From: Gordonia neofelifaecis NRRL B-59395
GTDB taxonomy: Bacteria > Actinomycetota > Actinomycetes > Mycobacteriales > Mycobacteriaceae
DNA: 64,000 bases
Assembly (NCBI RefSeq): GCF_000192435.1
Contig: NZ_AEUD01000005.1
Span: forward strand, 1-64,000
Direction: 5' to 3'
In this document: positions 17,730-25,718 of the stretch, piece by piece
Numbering within the stretch: the stretch's first letter is position 1
Layout: each line of letters starts with the position of its first letter
Position numbers and translations under genes: made by a program
Notes under the pieces: model-generated
Databases searched by the model: none
What the model was told of the DNA's origin: nothing
The model's input: the letters and a program-made list of their open reading frames with translations, nothing else

Positions 17730-17775
17730 GCCGACGAACGAGGCCGAAGGCCGAGCCGTCGGTCGAAACCTCGTG
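17724..17775. repeat. REP-like element overlapping the racemase stop
   Basis: GGTTGAGCC (17724-17732) and GTCGAAACCTCGTG (17762-17775) are the same two arms found at 13512-13520 and 13544-13557, with a different 29-base core. The TGA stop of the racemase is the TGA within GGTTGAGCC. Confidence 0.65.
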
Positions 17776-17786
17776 ACCGACAACTG

Positions 17787-17820
17787 AAGCCGGGCACCAC
17801 CTCCCAGGTGCCCGGCTTTT
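17787..17820 (+). terminator. Rho-independent terminator after the racemase
   Basis: A 12-bp stem (17787-17798 with 17807-17818) with an 8-base loop ends in TTTT (17817-17820). This is the most canonical terminator in the window. Confidence 0.9.
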
Positions 17821-17908
17821 GTCGCACTACCAACGCGTATCGCGGCCCTTCCCTACCAGATGTCCGGCTTTCGCCGCACGAACGTGGTGGCTGTGCGAGA
17901 AATGGAAA

Positions 17909-17949
17909 CCGCCCGACACGCTGTAAGGGGGAGTCAGCGTGCCGGGCGG
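17909..17949 (-). terminator. Hairpin terminator after the ureidoglycine aminohydrolase gene
   Basis: A 15-bp stem with one mismatch (17909-17923 with 17935-17949) lies 20 bases after the stop of the minus-strand gene. Read on that strand it is followed by TTTCCATTTC. Confidence 0.75.
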
Positions 17950-17968
17950 GGCTTGAGGGGACGTGCGA

Positions 17969-18793
17969 TCAGAGCATGATCTGGCGGTTGACGTCCTTGT
18001 ACAGCAGGTAGCGGAAGTTCGACGGGCCGCCGGCGTAGCAGGCCTGGGGGCAGAAGGCGCGCAGCGAGAGGTAGTCGCCCTCCTGGACCTCCACCCAGTC
18101 ACCGTTGAGGTGGTAGACGGCCTTGCCCTCGAGCATCAGCAGGCCGTGCTCCATCACATGGGTCTCCGCGAACGGGATGCTGGCGCCGGGTTCGAAGGTC
18201 ACGACGTTCACGTGCATGTCGTACGCGAGATCCTGCGGATCCAGCATGCGGGTGGTGCGCCACTTGCCGTCGGTGCCGGGCATGGCGGACGGCTCGATCT
18301 CCTGCTCGTTGCCGAACTTCAGCGACGGCGTGTGGCCTTCGACGGCCTCGTACCGCTTGCGGATCCACACGAACGACGCGTCGGCGTCGCCGTCGTTGCG
18401 GGCCGACCAGACGGTGCCTGCGGGCAGATAGGCGAAGCCGCCCTCGGTGAGGGTCTCGGTGCGGCCCTCGGCGGCGACCGTCAGGGCGCCGGAGGTGACG
18501 AACAGGAAGCCCTCGACCTCGGCCTGCGGCTCGGGACGCTCGGCGCCGCCGCCGGGCTTGACCTCCATGATGGCCTGGAAGAAGGTCGTCGCACCGCCTG
18601 CGACGGGGCGGTTGATGATCCAGCCGCGAGTGTCGGTCCACTCGGGGAACACCGAGGTCACGATGTCGGAGAGGACACCGCGGGGAATCACGGTGTAGGC
18701 CTCGGTGACGATGGCGCGGTCGGTCAGCAGGTCGGTCTGCGGGGGCAGTCCGCCGCGGGGCGTGTAGTACGACGCTTTCTGCGGTGCGGTCAC
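17969..18793 (-). CDS. allE: (S)-ureidoglycine aminohydrolase
   Basis: A 274-residue bicupin that would release ammonia from (S)-ureidoglycine in purine/allantoin breakdown. The N-terminus MTAPQKASYYTPRGGLPPQT and the internal RGVLSDIVTSVFPEW are typical of this family. The C-terminal cupin supplies likely Mn ligands in FAETHVMEHG (the E, H and H positions). The GTG at 18793 has AAGGAG five bases upstream. It follows the DUF6986 gene by 50 bases on the same strand and is probably in one operon with it. An equivalent role in ureidoglycolate release is possible, but the family fit is good. Confidence 0.87.
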   Translation of the reverse strand: MTAPQKASYYTPRGGLPPQTDLLTDRAIVTEAYTVIPRGVLSDIVTSVFPEWTDTRGWIINRPVAGGATTFFQAIMEVKPGGGAERPEPQAEVEGFLFVTSGALTVAAEGRTETLTEGGFAYLPAGTVWSARNDGDADASFVWIRKRYEAVEGHTPSLKFGNEQEIEPSAMPGTDGKWRTTRMLDPQDLAYDMHVNVVTFEPGASIPFAETHVMEHGLLMLEGKAVYHLNGDWVEVQEGDYLSLRAFCPQACYAGGPSNFRYLLYKDVNRQIML

Positions 18794-18843
18794 GGGTTCT
18801 CCTTGGTTGTGCTGGAAGAGTCGCTGGGCGGTGGGTGAGTGGC

Positions 18844-20124
18844 TCAGGTGAGCGGGGTGGTGCGGCGGCCGAGCGCGATCTCGCGGACCGTCTCGATCGG
18901 CAGGTCGGTTGCGGCCTCGACGTCGGCGGCGGGCAGCGCGCCGCACACCGCGCCCCGGTTGATGAAGCCCGCGAGCGCTTTCGCGGTGGCCGGCTCATCG
19001 AGGATCGCCGAGTCGAGCCGGTGCATGTAGTTGCGCAGGCGGGCGGCGGCGGGCGCGAAGCCGTCGCGATAGAACGCGTAGGTCGCCAGGAAGCGGGTCA
19101 CCAACTGGTGCGGGTGCAGGTCCCAGCCCTGATAAATGCCGCGCTCGAGGTGACGGCGGACGAGGCGGGCGTGCAGCTGCCAGGCTGACGCGACGTTGTC
19201 GGGGTCGCCGATCGGCAGGATGTTCGTCGAGCCGTCCGACATGTGGACGCCGGTGCCCGCGACAGCGAGTTGCATGACGTTCTTGGCGTGGTCGGCCGCG
19301 GGGTGCTCCATCGACTGGTAGGCGGCGGCGATGCCGAGCGATGCCGAGTAGTCGTAGGTGCCGTAGTGCAGCGACGTGACGCGGCCGTCGCCGGCGTGGA
19401 TCAGCCGGGCGACCGGAGCCTCGCCGTCGGCGCCGAGGATCACCTGCGGCGTCTCGACCTGGACCTCGAAGCCGATCCGGCGATCGGGCAGGCCGTGTGC
19501 CGCTTCGAGGGCTGCGGCCACCTCGACCATCGCCTCGACCTGGTCGACCGAGGTCACCTTGGGGAGGGTCAGCGTGAGGCCGTCGGGCAGCGTGCCCGCC
19601 GAGACGAGCCCGGCGACGAAGCCGTCGAGGGTGCGCAGGCCGCGGCGGCGCACAGGAGCCTCGAAGCACTTGAACCGGATCCCGATGAACGGCGGTGCGA
19701 CGCCGGCCGCGACCGCCGAACGCACTGCGGCGGAAGCGGATTCGACGTCGTTGTCCTCCACCTCGTCGCCGCGGTCGCCGTAGCCGTCCTCGAAGTCCAG
19801 TCGGAGGTCCTCGATCGGCTCGGTCGCCAGTTTCGCGGCCGTGAGTTCGGCGAGCTTCTCCGGCGACGAGTCCGTGGAGGCGCCCAGGCCGACCAGCGAA
19901 GCGACCTCGTCGAGGCCGCCCGCGGCCTGCGCGGCATCGAGTGCCGCGGTGGCCCACTGCGCGGGGAGTTCGGGGGTGTAGCGGTCTGCGGCGACGTACA
20001 CGGTGTGGATCGGCTGGCGGCGGCCGTCGTCACCCGGATAGTGACGAGCGAGGGCATCGTCGGCGGGCGTGAGCCGCTTGTCGATCTTCGCGAGGAACGC
20101 GTCGTCGAGCTGGCCGCTGGTCAT
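18844..20124 (-). CDS. DUF6986-like HpcH/HpaI aldolase or malate-synthase-like protein
   Basis: A 426-residue protein with a CitE/malate-synthase type barrel. Acidic DLRLDFEDGYGDRGDEVED resembles the Mg-binding segment of that superfamily, and GFEVQVETPQVILG has the glutamate that ligates the metal. It is not a standard malate synthase because it lacks the usual length and C-terminal domain. In the ureide cluster it could handle glyoxylate or another pathway end product, which is inference. The ATG at 20124 has GGAGG four bases upstream. It is divergent from the IclR gene, with an operator 24 bases upstream. Confidence 0.75.
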   Translation of the reverse strand: MTSGQLDDAFLAKIDKRLTPADDALARHYPGDDGRRQPIHTVYVAADRYTPELPAQWATAALDAAQAAGGLDEVASLVGLGASTDSSPEKLAELTAAKLATEPIEDLRLDFEDGYGDRGDEVEDNDVESASAAVRSAVAAGVAPPFIGIRFKCFEAPVRRRGLRTLDGFVAGLVSAGTLPDGLTLTLPKVTSVDQVEAMVEVAAALEAAHGLPDRRIGFEVQVETPQVILGADGEAPVARLIHAGDGRVTSLHYGTYDYSASLGIAAAYQSMEHPAADHAKNVMQLAVAGTGVHMSDGSTNILPIGDPDNVASAWQLHARLVRRHLERGIYQGWDLHPHQLVTRFLATYAFYRDGFAPAAARLRNYMHRLDSAILDEPATAKALAGFINRGAVCGALPAADVEAATDLPIETVREIALGRRTTPLT

Positions 20125-20147
20125 GAGTCCTCCCGAGTGCTTGGTCA

Positions 20148-20174
20148 ATGGAATCATAATTCCACATCGTGGAG
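20148..20174. promoter_or_regulatory. IclR-type operator upstream of the DUF6986/allE operon
   Basis: TTCCACATCGTGGAG (20160-20174) plus ATGGAA (20148-20153), again exactly 21 bases before GTGGAG (20169). The shared pattern with 15343-15370 is GGAAT, four bases, ATTCCACA, two bases, GTGGA. Confidence 0.8.
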
Positions 20175-20231
20175 TTTAGTCATAGGTGTGCACCTCAGAC
20201 AAGGGATCTCCGATCATGGTGATGCTTTTGA

Positions 20232-20246
20232 TTCCGCATTGTGGAA
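20232..20246. promoter_or_regulatory. IclR-type operator upstream of the iclR gene
   Basis: TTCCGCATTGTGGAA, 33 bases before the IclR start, suggesting autoregulation. No additional half-site is seen at 21 bases. Confidence 0.7.
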
Positions 20247-20279
20247 GATAGGGTGAGGTGGTCCGAGCAGAGGAGCGAC

Positions 20280-21059
20280 ATGGTTGCCGCAGCGGCAGGT
20301 GAGACGAAGTCGGGGGGCGTCCAGTCCGTCGAGCGCGCGTTCGAGTTGATGGAGTTGATCGGCCGGGCCGGCGGTGAGTGCTCGCTCAGTCATCTGTCGG
20401 GAGAGTCGCCGCTGCCGCCGCCGACCATTCATCGACTGCTGCGCACCCTGGTCGGCATCGGCTACGTCCGGCAGTTGCCGAACAAGCGGTACGCGCTCGG
20501 CCCCCGGCTCATCCGGCTCGGTGAAGTCGCCAATCGCCAACTGGGCGCGGTCGCCGATCCCGTCCTCGAGTCGCTGGTTGCGGAGCTGTCGGAGACCGCG
20601 AGCCTCGCCGTGCTCGACGGCGACATGGTGATCTACACCGCGCAGGTGCCGTCGCCGCACACGATGCGGACCAACAACGAGGTCGGGCGCCGGGTGCATC
20701 TGCACAACTCGGGTGTCGGCAAGGCGATCCTCGCCGAGCTCGACGACGCGCGGATCGTGAAGCTGGTGTCGCAGGCAGGCATTCCGGCGGCGACCGAGCA
20801 CAGCGTGACGTCCCTGTCCGGTGTCTTCGCCGCCGTCGAACGGGTGCGATCCGCAGGCTTCTCAGTCGACGACGAGGAGGGGGAGATCGGCGTCCGCTGC
20901 GTCGCCATGGCGATCCCGGGCGCGCCCACGCCGATGGCGGTCGGAATCTCCGGGCCCACCTCGCGCATGGACGAGGAACTGCAGGCGCGTGCCCTGCCCG
21001 CGCTCAAGCGCGCGACGGGCGCGATCTCCGAGGCGTTGATCGGGGCCCGGGAGGGGTAG
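20280..21059 (+). CDS. IclR-family regulator of the ureide module
   Basis: A 259-residue regulator. An N-terminal winged HTH (about residues 12-72, with LPPPTIHRLLRTLVGIGYV) is followed by a GAF-like effector domain (HNSGVGKAILAEL, DDEEGEIGVRCVAMAI). The ATG at 20280 has AGGAG four bases upstream. It is divergent from the DUF6986/allE operon. Matching TTCC-N7-GGAA sites precede its own gene, that operon, the permease and the allantoinase. It is probably a repressor released by a pathway intermediate, as glyoxylate or allantoin releases AllR in enterobacteria; the effector here is inferred. Confidence 0.9.
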   Translation: MVAAAAGETKSGGVQSVERAFELMELIGRAGGECSLSHLSGESPLPPPTIHRLLRTLVGIGYVRQLPNKRYALGPRLIRLGEVANRQLGAVADPVLESLVAELSETASLAVLDGDMVIYTAQVPSPHTMRTNNEVGRRVHLHNSGVGKAILAELDDARIVKLVSQAGIPAATEHSVTSLSGVFAAVERVRSAGFSVDDEEGEIGVRCVAMAIPGAPTPMAVGISGPTSRMDEELQARALPALKRATGAISEALIGAREG

Positions 21060-21094
21060 GCCCGCGTCCGACCGTTGCGGCGCACCCGTGCTCG

Positions 21095-21721
21095 TCAGTC
21101 GCCGATCCGCCGGCGCAGGACACCGACTCCTACTCCGGTGAGTTCCCGGGCGCAGCCGCGACGTCCGGCGATCGTCATGAGGAGCGGCTCGGCGGGTCCG
21201 CGGACTTCCTTGCCGAATCCGGATCGCCAGTCGAGATCGGTCGTGATCAGACTCAGGCCGCGAGTTCGCCAAGGCTGACCGAGCGCCAGTGCGATGCGCG
21301 AGAAGGACAGTGCGGCGCGCAGGCGATCCGTGGGAATGGTGCGTGGGCAGGCGAGTGCTCGCCGGATGTCCTGCTGGTGAATCATGGTGTCGAGCAACGC
21401 CACCCGTCCGCCGAACGCGGCGGTCAGTCCGCGGGGCCGGGTGCTTCGACTGAATGTCTCGAGAATCTCGGGCGGCGTCAGCCCTTGTGATGCGTCGACG
21501 CCGGCGGCGTTCGAGCCGTCGAGTGTGAAGTGTCCCCGACGGAGTCGCGTCGCGAGCGACTGCGCGTCGAGGGTGTCATAGCTGACGATATGTGCTGCGA
21601 CGTCCCGGACCCGCCACCCGTCGCACAGCGACGGCTGCTCCCAGTCGTCGGGCGTCAGCGTCGAGAGGAACGATGCGAGTTCCTCACGTTCGACCTGTGC
21701 CATGGTCATTGCGTCGGGCAT
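21095..21721 (-). CDS. Maleylpyruvate isomerase/DinB-like family protein (TIGR03083-type)
   Basis: A 208-residue four-helix protein. SLCDGWRVRDVAAHIVSYD is the N-terminal metal-binding motif shared by mycothiol-dependent maleylpyruvate isomerases and related actinobacterial proteins. MIHQQDIRRAL supplies the later His and Asp ligands. It probably acts in mycothiol-linked transfer or detoxification, but the substrate is unknown. The ATG at 21721 starts the conserved part; a longer frame to 21805 has no support. It lies between the IclR gene and a divergent GH3 gene. Confidence 0.75.
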   Translation of the reverse strand: MPDAMTMAQVEREELASFLSTLTPDDWEQPSLCDGWRVRDVAAHIVSYDTLDAQSLATRLRRGHFTLDGSNAAGVDASQGLTPPEILETFSRSTRPRGLTAAFGGRVALLDTMIHQQDIRRALACPRTIPTDRLRAALSFSRIALALGQPWRTRGLSLITTDLDWRSGFGKEVRGPAEPLLMTIAGRRGCARELTGVGVGVLRRRIGD

Positions 21722-21858
21722 TCTGTGTCCATCTGTCGGAGGGCGGGATGAAGCCAGCGTGGCATGGCAGTCGGGCGGAGTCGATCGATCCGGCGGACGG
21801 AACACAGACCGTGTAGATGTGGAACCGACCCCTACCAGCTCGATCGAAGGACGCCGGA

Positions 21859-24135
21859 GTGACCACAGAAGCGCATAGCGTGACCGCCGCTGATCTGACG
21901 CTCGAGGAGAAGGCCGCGCTCACCAGCGGGCTCGATTTCTGGCACCTGAAGGGGGTCGATCGACTCGGTGTTCCGTCGATCATGGTCACCGACGGACCGC
22001 ACGGGTTGCGCAAGCAGGCCACCGGCGGCGACCATCTCGGTCTCGGCGACAGCGTGCCCGCCACCTGTTTCCCGCCCGCCGTGGCACTCGGCTCGTCCTG
22101 GGACGTCGAGCTCGTCGAACGGGTCGGACGGGCTCTCGGTACCGAGACGTCGATCGAAGACGTCGCGGTGGTGCTCGGGCCCGGCATCAACATCAAGCGC
22201 TCGGTGCTCTGCGGCCGGAACTTCGAGTACTACTCCGAAGATCCGGTGGTGTCGGGCACCATCGGATCAGCTCTCGTGAACGGTGTGCAAGCGATGGGGG
22301 TCGGTGCATCACTGAAGCACTTCGCCGCCAACAACCAGGAGTACGACCGGATGCGCGCCAGCTCGGACATCGATCCTCGCCCGCTCCGGGAGATCTACCT
22401 CCGCGGTTTCGAGCGGGTGGTCAAGGATGCGCGACCGTGGACGGTCATGTGCTCCTACAACCGGATCAACGGGGTCCATGCCTCGCAGGATCCGTGGCTG
22501 CTGACGCAGGTGTTGCGCGACGAGTGGGAATTCGAAGGGCTCGTCGTGTCCGACTGGGGCGCCGTCGCCGACCGCACCGCGGCGCTGCGCGCGGGTCTGG
22601 ACCTGGAGATGCCGTCGTCGAACGGGCGAACCGACGCCGACCTCGTGGCCGCGGTGCGGGACGGATCGCTCGACGAGGGGGTTCTCGACGTCGTCGCCGA
22701 TCGCGTCCTCGATCTGATCCGCCGATATCAGGCGGGCGCCGGGGCGGCGAGTGGGCCACTCGACGTCGACGCCCACCACGCGCTCGCCAGAGAGGCCGCC
22801 GGGAAGTCGATCGTCTTGCTGCGAAACGAGGACCGACTGCTGCCGCTCGCACCGGACGCGGACATCGCGGTCGTGGGCGCGTTCGCCGAGACTCCGCGGT
22901 TTCAGGGTGCCGGCTCGTCGCTCATCAACCCGACCCGCGTCGACACCGCGCTCGACGAGATCCGCGCTCTCTCCGATCGCGAGGTCGTCTACGCGCCCGG
23001 CTTCAGTCTGTCGGCCCACGCGACCGATGCCGAGATCGTCTCGCTCCGCGACCAGGCGGTGGCCATCGCCCGAGACGCCGAGACTGTCGTGCTGTTTCTG
23101 GGGCTGCCTGCGAGGCTCGAGTCGGAGGGCTTCGACCGCACCGGCATCGACCTCCCCGCCGACCAGCTGGAACTCCTCGACGCGGTACTCGCGGTGAATC
23201 GGCGGGTGGTGGTCGTGCTGTCGAACGGGGGCGTGGTCGCGCTGCCGTTCGCCGATCGCGTGCCGGCCATCGTCGAGGGCTGGCTGCTCGGTCAGGCCGG
23301 CGGCGGGGCGACCGCCGACGTCCTGTTCGGCGTGGTGAATCCGTCCGGCCGGCTGACCGAGACGATTCCGGTCCGGCTGGCGGACACGCCCGCCTACCTC
23401 GACTTCGGCGGCGACTTCTCGCATGTCCGCTACGGCGAAGGTCTGTTCGTCGGGTATCGCTGGTACGACGCGCGGGGCCTCGAGGTCACCTATCCGTTCG
23501 GGCACGGGCTGTCGTACACGAGGTTCGAGTACGGCCCGCCGACCGCCTCGCCGACACCGGACGGCGACGTCGAGATCCGGGTGTCGGTGACCAACGTCGG
23601 CGACGTCGCAGGCCGTGAAGTGGTCCAGGTGTACTCGTCGATGACGGAATCGAAGGTGCAGCGTGCGCCCCGGGAGCTCAAGGCCTTCACGTGTGTGCCG
23701 CTCGAACCCGGACAGTCGGCGGAGGCCGTGCTGACGGTGCGACGCGACGATCTCGCCCACTGGGATCCGCGCGTCGATCGCTGGATGGTCGAGGGCGGGG
23801 CGTACACATTGGAGGTCGGCGCGTCGAGCCGCGATATCCGGGGGAACGCGCAGGTGCGGATCGACGGGGATGAGGTGCTGCTGCCGCTGACCCGGGACTC
23901 GTCGATCGGCGAGGTCTTGGCGCATCCGGTGGCGGGACCGGTTCTGCAGGCGGCGCTCGCTGAGATGACGGCGGGGCTCGGCGACGTGTCGTCGGTGTTC
24001 CCCGACGGCTTCGATCTCAGCTCGATGCTCGAGACATTCCCCATCGGCCGCGTACTGATGTTCGGCGGCGAGGGCGTCACCATGGACATGATCGACGGGC
24101 TGCTCGCCGTCGGAAACGGTTCCGCCACACCGTGA
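21859..24135 (+). CDS. Glycoside hydrolase family 3 beta-glucosidase-like enzyme
   Basis: A 758-residue, apparently cytoplasmic GH3 enzyme, with no signal peptide. The barrel domain has KHFAANNQEYDRM and the nucleophile Asp232 in VVSDWGAV. The alpha/beta sandwich follows (about 310-540). A fibronectin-III-like domain (about 590-670, VTNVGDVAGREVVQVY) and about 75 further residues not recognised close the protein. It would cleave beta-glucosides or beta-xylosides taken up by the cell. The GTG at 21859 is preceded by AAGGA at seven bases; the ATG at 21817 is an alternative. No sugar transporter or regulator is adjacent. Confidence 0.87.
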   Translation: MTTEAHSVTAADLTLEEKAALTSGLDFWHLKGVDRLGVPSIMVTDGPHGLRKQATGGDHLGLGDSVPATCFPPAVALGSSWDVELVERVGRALGTETSIEDVAVVLGPGINIKRSVLCGRNFEYYSEDPVVSGTIGSALVNGVQAMGVGASLKHFAANNQEYDRMRASSDIDPRPLREIYLRGFERVVKDARPWTVMCSYNRINGVHASQDPWLLTQVLRDEWEFEGLVVSDWGAVADRTAALRAGLDLEMPSSNGRTDADLVAAVRDGSLDEGVLDVVADRVLDLIRRYQAGAGAASGPLDVDAHHALAREAAGKSIVLLRNEDRLLPLAPDADIAVVGAFAETPRFQGAGSSLINPTRVDTALDEIRALSDREVVYAPGFSLSAHATDAEIVSLRDQAVAIARDAETVVLFLGLPARLESEGFDRTGIDLPADQLELLDAVLAVNRRVVVVLSNGGVVALPFADRVPAIVEGWLLGQAGGGATADVLFGVVNPSGRLTETIPVRLADTPAYLDFGGDFSHVRYGEGLFVGYRWYDARGLEVTYPFGHGLSYTRFEYGPPTASPTPDGDVEIRVSVTNVGDVAGREVVQVYSSMTESKVQRAPRELKAFTCVPLEPGQSAEAVLTVRRDDLAHWDPRVDRWMVEGGAYTLEVGASSRDIRGNAQVRIDGDEVLLPLTRDSSIGEVLAHPVAGPVLQAALAEMTAGLGDVSSVFPDGFDLSSMLETFPIGRVLMFGGEGVTMDMIDGLLAVGNGSATP

Positions 24136-24142
24136 CCGGCGG

Positions 24143-24913
24143 TCAGCTCGGCCAGTACACGCTGTCGGGAGTGGCTCGTGCTCCGAAGATCGCCTGGCCG
24201 ACGCGGACGCACGTGGAGCCCTCTTCGATCGCGAGCTCGTAGTCGCCCGACATGCCCATCGACAGGCCGCCGTCGCCGATCAGGTCCGGATCCTCGTCGC
24301 GGATCCGGTCGCGCAGACTGCGGAGCAGCTGGAAGCAGGGGCGGACGCGCTCGGCGTCGTCGGAGAAGACCGCGAGTGTCATCAGACCGCGGACTCGCAG
24401 CGATGAGTACGCGGGCAGCTGCCTGAGCAGATCCGGGAGCTCCGCCGGTGTGAGACCGTACTTGCTGTCCTCGCTCGACGTGTTGACCTGCACATAGACG
24501 TCGATTCCACGGCCGGCGGCCTGCAGTCGACGATCCAGCGCCTCGGCGATGCGCAGGCTGTCGAGCGCTTGGAACTCGCTCGCGAAGGCGGCGACGTCCT
24601 TGGCCTTGTTGGTCTGCAGATGTCCGATCACCGACCAGTCGACGTCGAGGTGGGCGAGGGCGTCGTGCTTCCGCTTGGCCTCCTGGACCTTGTTCTCGCC
24701 GAGCGTGCGGCAGCCCGCTGCGACTGCGTTGACGATCCGTTCCTCGGGCACCGTCTTGCTGACCGGCAGCAGTTGAACCTCGCCCGGGTCGCGGCCCGCG
24801 CGAGTGGCGGCGGCGTCGATCCGCGCCCGGACGGCCGCGAGGTTCGCACGGAAGTCGTCGACCTCGATCGCGGTGGGGAACACGGGTTTCGGGGAGTCGG
24901 CGCGATCTGTCAT
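24143..24913 (-). CDS. YggS/PROSC-type PLP homeostasis protein
   Basis: A 256-residue single-domain PLP-binding barrel. LLPVSKTVPEERI contains the PLP lysine. GENKVQEAKRK, WSVIGHLQTNKAKD and LSMGMSGDYELAIEEGST are the family blocks around the cofactor. The role is to buffer PLP and keep amino-acid pools balanced; no catalytic activity is established for the family. The ATG at 24913 gives the usual length. In many actinobacteria the gene sits in the cell-division cluster, whereas here it is isolated and converges on the GH3 gene, so it may be a second copy. Confidence 0.87.
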   Translation of the reverse strand: MTDRADSPKPVFPTAIEVDDFRANLAAVRARIDAAATRAGRDPGEVQLLPVSKTVPEERIVNAVAAGCRTLGENKVQEAKRKHDALAHLDVDWSVIGHLQTNKAKDVAAFASEFQALDSLRIAEALDRRLQAAGRGIDVYVQVNTSSEDSKYGLTPAELPDLLRQLPAYSSLRVRGLMTLAVFSDDAERVRPCFQLLRSLRDRIRDEDPDLIGDGGLSMGMSGDYELAIEEGSTCVRVGQAIFGARATPDSVYWPS

Positions 24914-25042
24914 GACTCGATTATCCGCGCGTCGTCGAGGCCAGGCCCCGAGCAGGCTCTCCGGCAAAACCAGCGAACGCGACGACCCGTCCGATCAGGT
25001 CAGGTCGGATAGGGTGACCGAGACGCACAGGGGAGGACACGC

Positions 25043-25711
25043 GTGAGGCAGACGGTGGGATTCGCAGTGTTGGGCGCGCTTGTGGCGCTGCTGGTTTCAA
25101 CGCTCGGCGGTGCGTACGGGCCGGGCGTCACGTTTGAAGCGTCGTACGTGAGCGGCTCGTCTCTCGGCTACGCGGGCGTCGATCCGCTGTGGGCGACGAC
25201 GCTCCTCGGAACAGTCGTCGGCGGAGTGGTGGGCGCGAGCCTCCGACTTCTCGGTTTCACGATGTCGGGGCCGCCGGGTAACAGGCTCGTGCGTGTCGTG
25301 GTCGCTGGGATCGCCGGGGCTGCGGTGGGTCTCGCGATCGCGGTGGGAGTGGCGTTCGGCGGGGTATTCGACTCGGCTCCGGCGCCCGCGGTGATCCTGG
25401 GTGTCTACGCCGCCTGCGCGGTCGTCGCGTATGTGCTTGCGCTGGCCGCGGTGGCGCTCGTTCTCCGACTGTCGCAGGACGTCACGGCCCGGGCGACCGT
25501 CCGCACCACCGCCATAGCCCTGATCCCGGGCGGTGCGCTCGCCACGGCCGCGGGTGTCGGCGTTGCGTGGTTGCTCGACTTCACCACGTCGGAGTCGACG
25601 TGGATCGCTGTCGTCGTCGCAGTAGGTCTGGTCCTGGCGGCGACGTTCGCCGCCGCGCGGGTGGTCGCACTGGCTCGGCCGGCGGAATACTGGCGTCGCC
25701 ACACGCGCTGA
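25043..25711 (+). CDS. Hypothetical multi-pass membrane protein
   Basis: A 222-residue protein that I do not recognise. It has about six hydrophobic segments (near 5-25, 50-72, 84-107, 115-142, 155-177, 187-208) and a basic C-terminal tail (YWRRHTR). The GTG at 25043 has GGGGAGGA six bases upstream. Base composition matches the neighbours. The next gene begins seven bases after its stop, so the pair may be co-transcribed. Confidence 0.75.
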   Translation: MRQTVGFAVLGALVALLVSTLGGAYGPGVTFEASYVSGSSLGYAGVDPLWATTLLGTVVGGVVGASLRLLGFTMSGPPGNRLVRVVVAGIAGAAVGLAIAVGVAFGGVFDSAPAPAVILGVYAACAVVAYVLALAAVALVLRLSQDVTARATVRTTAIALIPGGALATAAGVGVAWLLDFTTSESTWIAVVVAVGLVLAATFAAARVVALARPAEYWRRHTR

Positions 25712-25718
25712 ACCACCC

